Origin: Niabella beijingensis
GTDB lineage: Bacteria > Bacteroidota > Bacteroidia > Chitinophagales > Chitinophagaceae
Direction: 5' to 3'
DNA: 64,000 nt
Assembly (NCBI RefSeq): GCF_020034665.1
Contig: NZ_JAIQDI010000002.1
Location: forward strand, 1,302,001-1,366,000
The position numbers were made by a program, and so were the translations under genes. The notes beneath the pieces were generated by a model, which saw only the letters and a program-made list of their open reading frames with translations, was not told the DNA's origin and did no database searches. Shown one piece after another: positions 62,136 to 64,000 of this stretch; the stretch's first letter is position 1, and each line of letters begins with the position of its first letter.

Positions 62136-62176
62136 AATCATTATTTTAAAGTGTTAAGTTGCTTATTCTTAATACG

Positions 62177-62184
62177 CAAAGCTA
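62177..62184 (-). promoter_or_regulatory. -7 box of sodC
   Basis: Minus-strand TAGCTTTG matches TAnnTTTG exactly, 36-42 bases before the two possible ATGs. No clear TTG at -33. Confidence 0.45.
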
Positions 62185-62353
62185 ACTGAATTATTGTTAT
62201 AAGCCGGAGTTCTTGATGAACGGTTCTTCGATGGAAATACCGGCCGGGGACTGCCGGTTGCTGAAAATGAGATGCTGCGGTGTTTTTCCGGCACATAGGT
62301 TACAATAAATTGTGGAACAATAATTGTTAACTTTATCATTCAAAAACTGATAA

Positions 62354-62917
62354 ATGACAACGACGGTAAATCCATGGAAGATATTGGGAAAACAGGAGGT
62401 ATATGACAATCCCTGGATCAATGTGACGGCTTATGATGTGATCAATCCGCGGGGTGGCAAAGGTATTTATGGAAAAGTGCATTTTAAAAATATAGCAATC
62501 GGGGTCCTTGTATTAGACGAGCAGTTGAATACCTACCTGATCGGACAATACCGTTTTGCGATTGATGTGTATACCTGGGAAATTCCCGAAGGTGGCTGCC
62601 CGGAAGGAACGGATCCGCTTGAAAGTGCCAGGAGGGAATTGCTGGAAGAGGCCGGGCTGGAAGCGCTGCACTGGAAGGAACTGTTGCGGATGCATTTGTC
62701 CAATTCCGTTTCTGACGAACTGGCCATTGTATACCTGGCGACAGGACTGATACAGAAAAGCCCTCAGCCGGAGGAGACCGAACAGCTTACGATCCGGAAA
62801 CTTCCCCTGGAAACTGCTTTTGCCATGGTAGAAGACGGACTGATCACGGATGCTATCTCTGTGGCGGCATTTCAAAAGGCGGCACTGATGCAGCACAAAG
62901 GAACCCGCCTGGTGTAA
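62354..62917 (+). CDS. Nudix hydrolase (ADP-ribose pyrophosphatase-like)
   Basis: A 187-residue Nudix protein of the ADP-sugar pyrophosphatase type: YDNPWINVTAYDVINPRGGKGIYGKVHFKN at the start and YRFAIDVYTWEIPEGG before the box. The Nudix box near residues 79-101 reads GGCPEGT-x7-RELLEEAGL. The Glu usually found at the seventh position is Thr, while the catalytic RExxEE is intact. Substrate probably ADP-ribose or a similar nucleotide. The DUF4112 gene follows. Confidence 0.9.
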   Translation: MTTTVNPWKILGKQEVYDNPWINVTAYDVINPRGGKGIYGKVHFKNIAIGVLVLDEQLNTYLIGQYRFAIDVYTWEIPEGGCPEGTDPLESARRELLEEAGLEALHWKELLRMHLSNSVSDELAIVYLATGLIQKSPQPEETEQLTIRKLPLETAFAMVEDGLITDAISVAAFQKAALMQHKGTRLV

Positions 62918-62962
62918 GTGAAAAATCAGCCGCCTGCTGCCAGGGTATCTTATATTGAAACG

Positions 62963-63472
62963 ATGAAGTATAAAAACCGGCAATTGACAACAGCGGACCC
63001 GTCTGCAGATCCCCGTTTGAGAACGGTGAGGAGGATCAGCAGGCTGATGGATGAACAGTTCTCCATTGGTGGGTTTAAATTTGGCCTGGATCCGATTCTG
63101 AATTTTATACCGGTACTCGGCGATGTGGGTGGCTACCTGATGTCGATCGGGTTGATCATCACTATGGCCCAGCATGGTGCCTCGGGGAAACTGGTGGCAA
63201 AAATGGTGGTCAATGCCACACTGGATGCATTTGTAGGGGCCATTCCTGTGCTCGGATGGATCTTTGATTTTGCTTATAAGGCAAACACCCGTAACCTGAA
63301 ACTACTTACGGAGCATTACACCGAAGGAAAACACAGGGGGAGCGCCCGTTCGGTTATTCTAATGATACTGATCATTACCGGAATTTTCCTGGTGCTCCTG
63401 GTCATTCTTGCCGTCCGGTTCCTTCAATGGATCATTGAATGGGATGAAAAATCAGGCGGATTTAAATTTTAA
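62963..63472 (+). CDS. DUF4112 membrane protein
   Basis: A 169-residue protein with the DUF4112 signature: RRISRLMDEQFSIGGFKFGLDPILNFIPVLGDVGGYLMS, then MVVNATLDAFVGAIPVLGWIFDFAYKANTRNLKLL. Two hairpin-like hydrophobic regions lie in the core and a single strong helix at the C-terminus (ILMILIITGIFLVLLVILAV). I chose the ATG at 62963. A GTG at 62918, right after the Nudix stop, would add 15 residues. Function unknown. Confidence 0.85.
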   Translation: MKYKNRQLTTADPSADPRLRTVRRISRLMDEQFSIGGFKFGLDPILNFIPVLGDVGGYLMSIGLIITMAQHGASGKLVAKMVVNATLDAFVGAIPVLGWIFDFAYKANTRNLKLLTEHYTEGKHRGSARSVILMILIITGIFLVLLVILAVRFLQWIIEWDEKSGGFKF

Positions 63473-63496
63473 CGTGGGTTTCCTTTTCTTTGCGGT

Positions 63497-64000
63497 GTGA
63501 AAGATTTCAGAAAAAAACAACAACGTCCCAGAAAGTCCAGTCTTGTCTATGGCAGGGAGGCCGTACGTCAGGCGCTGCAGGATGGTAATTCCTTTGACCG
63601 GATCTATGTAGATCAGCAGGCCAAAGATCCGCTGCTGGGGGAGATCCGGCGACTGGCCACCGCCAGCCAGGTGCCGGTGAATTATGTTCCCAGGGTGAAG
63701 CTGGACTATTTCAATGTAGGCGATCATGAAGGCGTTATTGCCCAAAAGTCCCGTATCACGTATCAGAACCTGCAGGATGTGATCTCTTTTGTGACAGAAA
63801 GCGGCCAGGTGCCTTTGTTCCTGATCCTGGACGGCATCACCGATATACGCAATATCGGCGGTATTGCCCGCACGGCCTGGTGCTGCGGTATTCATGCCAT
63901 TATCATCCCGGATAAGGGGGTGGGGGCATTAAACGAAGATGCGATCCTTACCTCTGCAGGTGCGTTGGAGAAGATCCCGGTTTGCCGGGTGAACAGTCTG
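63497..64000 (+). CDS. rlmB: TrmH/SpoU family rRNA 2'-O-methyltransferase, partial
   Basis: An open frame of 168 codons runs off the right edge from the GTG at 63497. The N-terminal substrate-binding domain begins LVYGREAVRQALQDG with PVNYVPRVKLDYFN and HEGVIAQKS. The SPOUT domain starts LFLILDGITDIRNIGGIARTAWCCGIHAIIIP, which is SpoU motif 1 (Asn-x3-Ile-x-Arg). This layout is that of 23S rRNA guanosine-2251 2'-O-methyltransferase, but other TrmH members cannot be excluded. The C-terminal knot motifs lie outside the window. The start could be a little different since no ATG is near. Confidence 0.85.
   Translation, partial: MKDFRKKQQRPRKSSLVYGREAVRQALQDGNSFDRIYVDQQAKDPLLGEIRRLATASQVPVNYVPRVKLDYFNVGDHEGVIAQKSRITYQNLQDVISFVTESGQVPLFLILDGITDIRNIGGIARTAWCCGIHAIIIPDKGVGALNEDAILTSAGALEKIPVCRVNSL

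Overview
The window is chromosomal DNA of a Bacteroidota bacterium, most likely of the family Chitinophagaceae (the family is inference; I cannot name the species). The basis is a SusC/SusD pair, Bacteroidota-type promoters (TAnnTTTG at -7, sometimes with TTG or TTTG near -33), the absence of clear Shine-Dalgarno sequences, and many lipoprotein and family types typical of the phylum. No transposase, phage gene or CRISPR array was seen.

Layout. Positions 1-3.9 kb hold a partial lipoprotein gene, a dapF-corA-Nudix operon, a nucleoside phosphorylase gene and tRNA-Cys. Positions 4.0-12.2 kb hold a SusC/SusD, arylsulfatase, 38-residue membrane protein and sterol-desaturase operon. It is preceded by an unannotated 32-codon leader ORF ending in a cysteine run (residues VCCCSC) and by a perfect palindrome around the -7 promoter box. 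I read this as a cysteine- or sulfur-responsive sulfate-ester scavenging operon, and it is the best candidate for an undescribed system here. Positions 12.2-30.5 kb carry metabolic genes: a large multi-module GH31 enzyme, a DUF3307/SatD pair with 28-bp-phased upstream repeats, an SDR/FAH pair of the L-fucuronate type, an HxlR regulator divergent from a quinone-oxidoreductase-like gene, fabI, a fused sucrose-phosphate synthase/phosphatase divergent from a GH32-like enzyme, DUF1003, PAP2, an LLM flavoprotein, a GlxA-type regulator and a VOC protein.

Positions 31.1-57.9 kb form one long minus-strand surface polysaccharide locus. Its promoter-proximal end (high coordinates) has Wza-like export and Wzc-like tyrosine kinase genes. 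Then come wecB and wecC (UDP-ManNAcA), rfbB, rfbA, a WecD-like acetyltransferase, WecE and a WecF-like transferase (dTDP-Fuc4NAc and its transfer), a Wzx flippase, a Wzy-like polymerase, three GT4-type glycosyltransferases, a DUF4838 secreted protein, an acetyltransferase, a bi-domain oxidoreductase, a heparinase II/III-like protein, a 4-reductase, a 4,6-dehydratase and the initiating sugar-phosphate transferase. The ManNAcA plus Fuc4NAc gene set is that of enterobacterial common antigen, set inside a Wzx/Wzy/Wzc-type locus whose first sugar is probably a 6-deoxy-HexNAc. The central part (about 39.6-48 kb) is clearly richer in A+T than the flanks.

Positions 58.0-64 kb return to core genes: accA, dapA, a saccharopine-dehydrogenase-like gene, a Cu/Zn superoxide dismutase lipoprotein, a second Nudix hydrolase, DUF4112 and a partial TrmH/RlmB rRNA methyltransferase running off the right edge.
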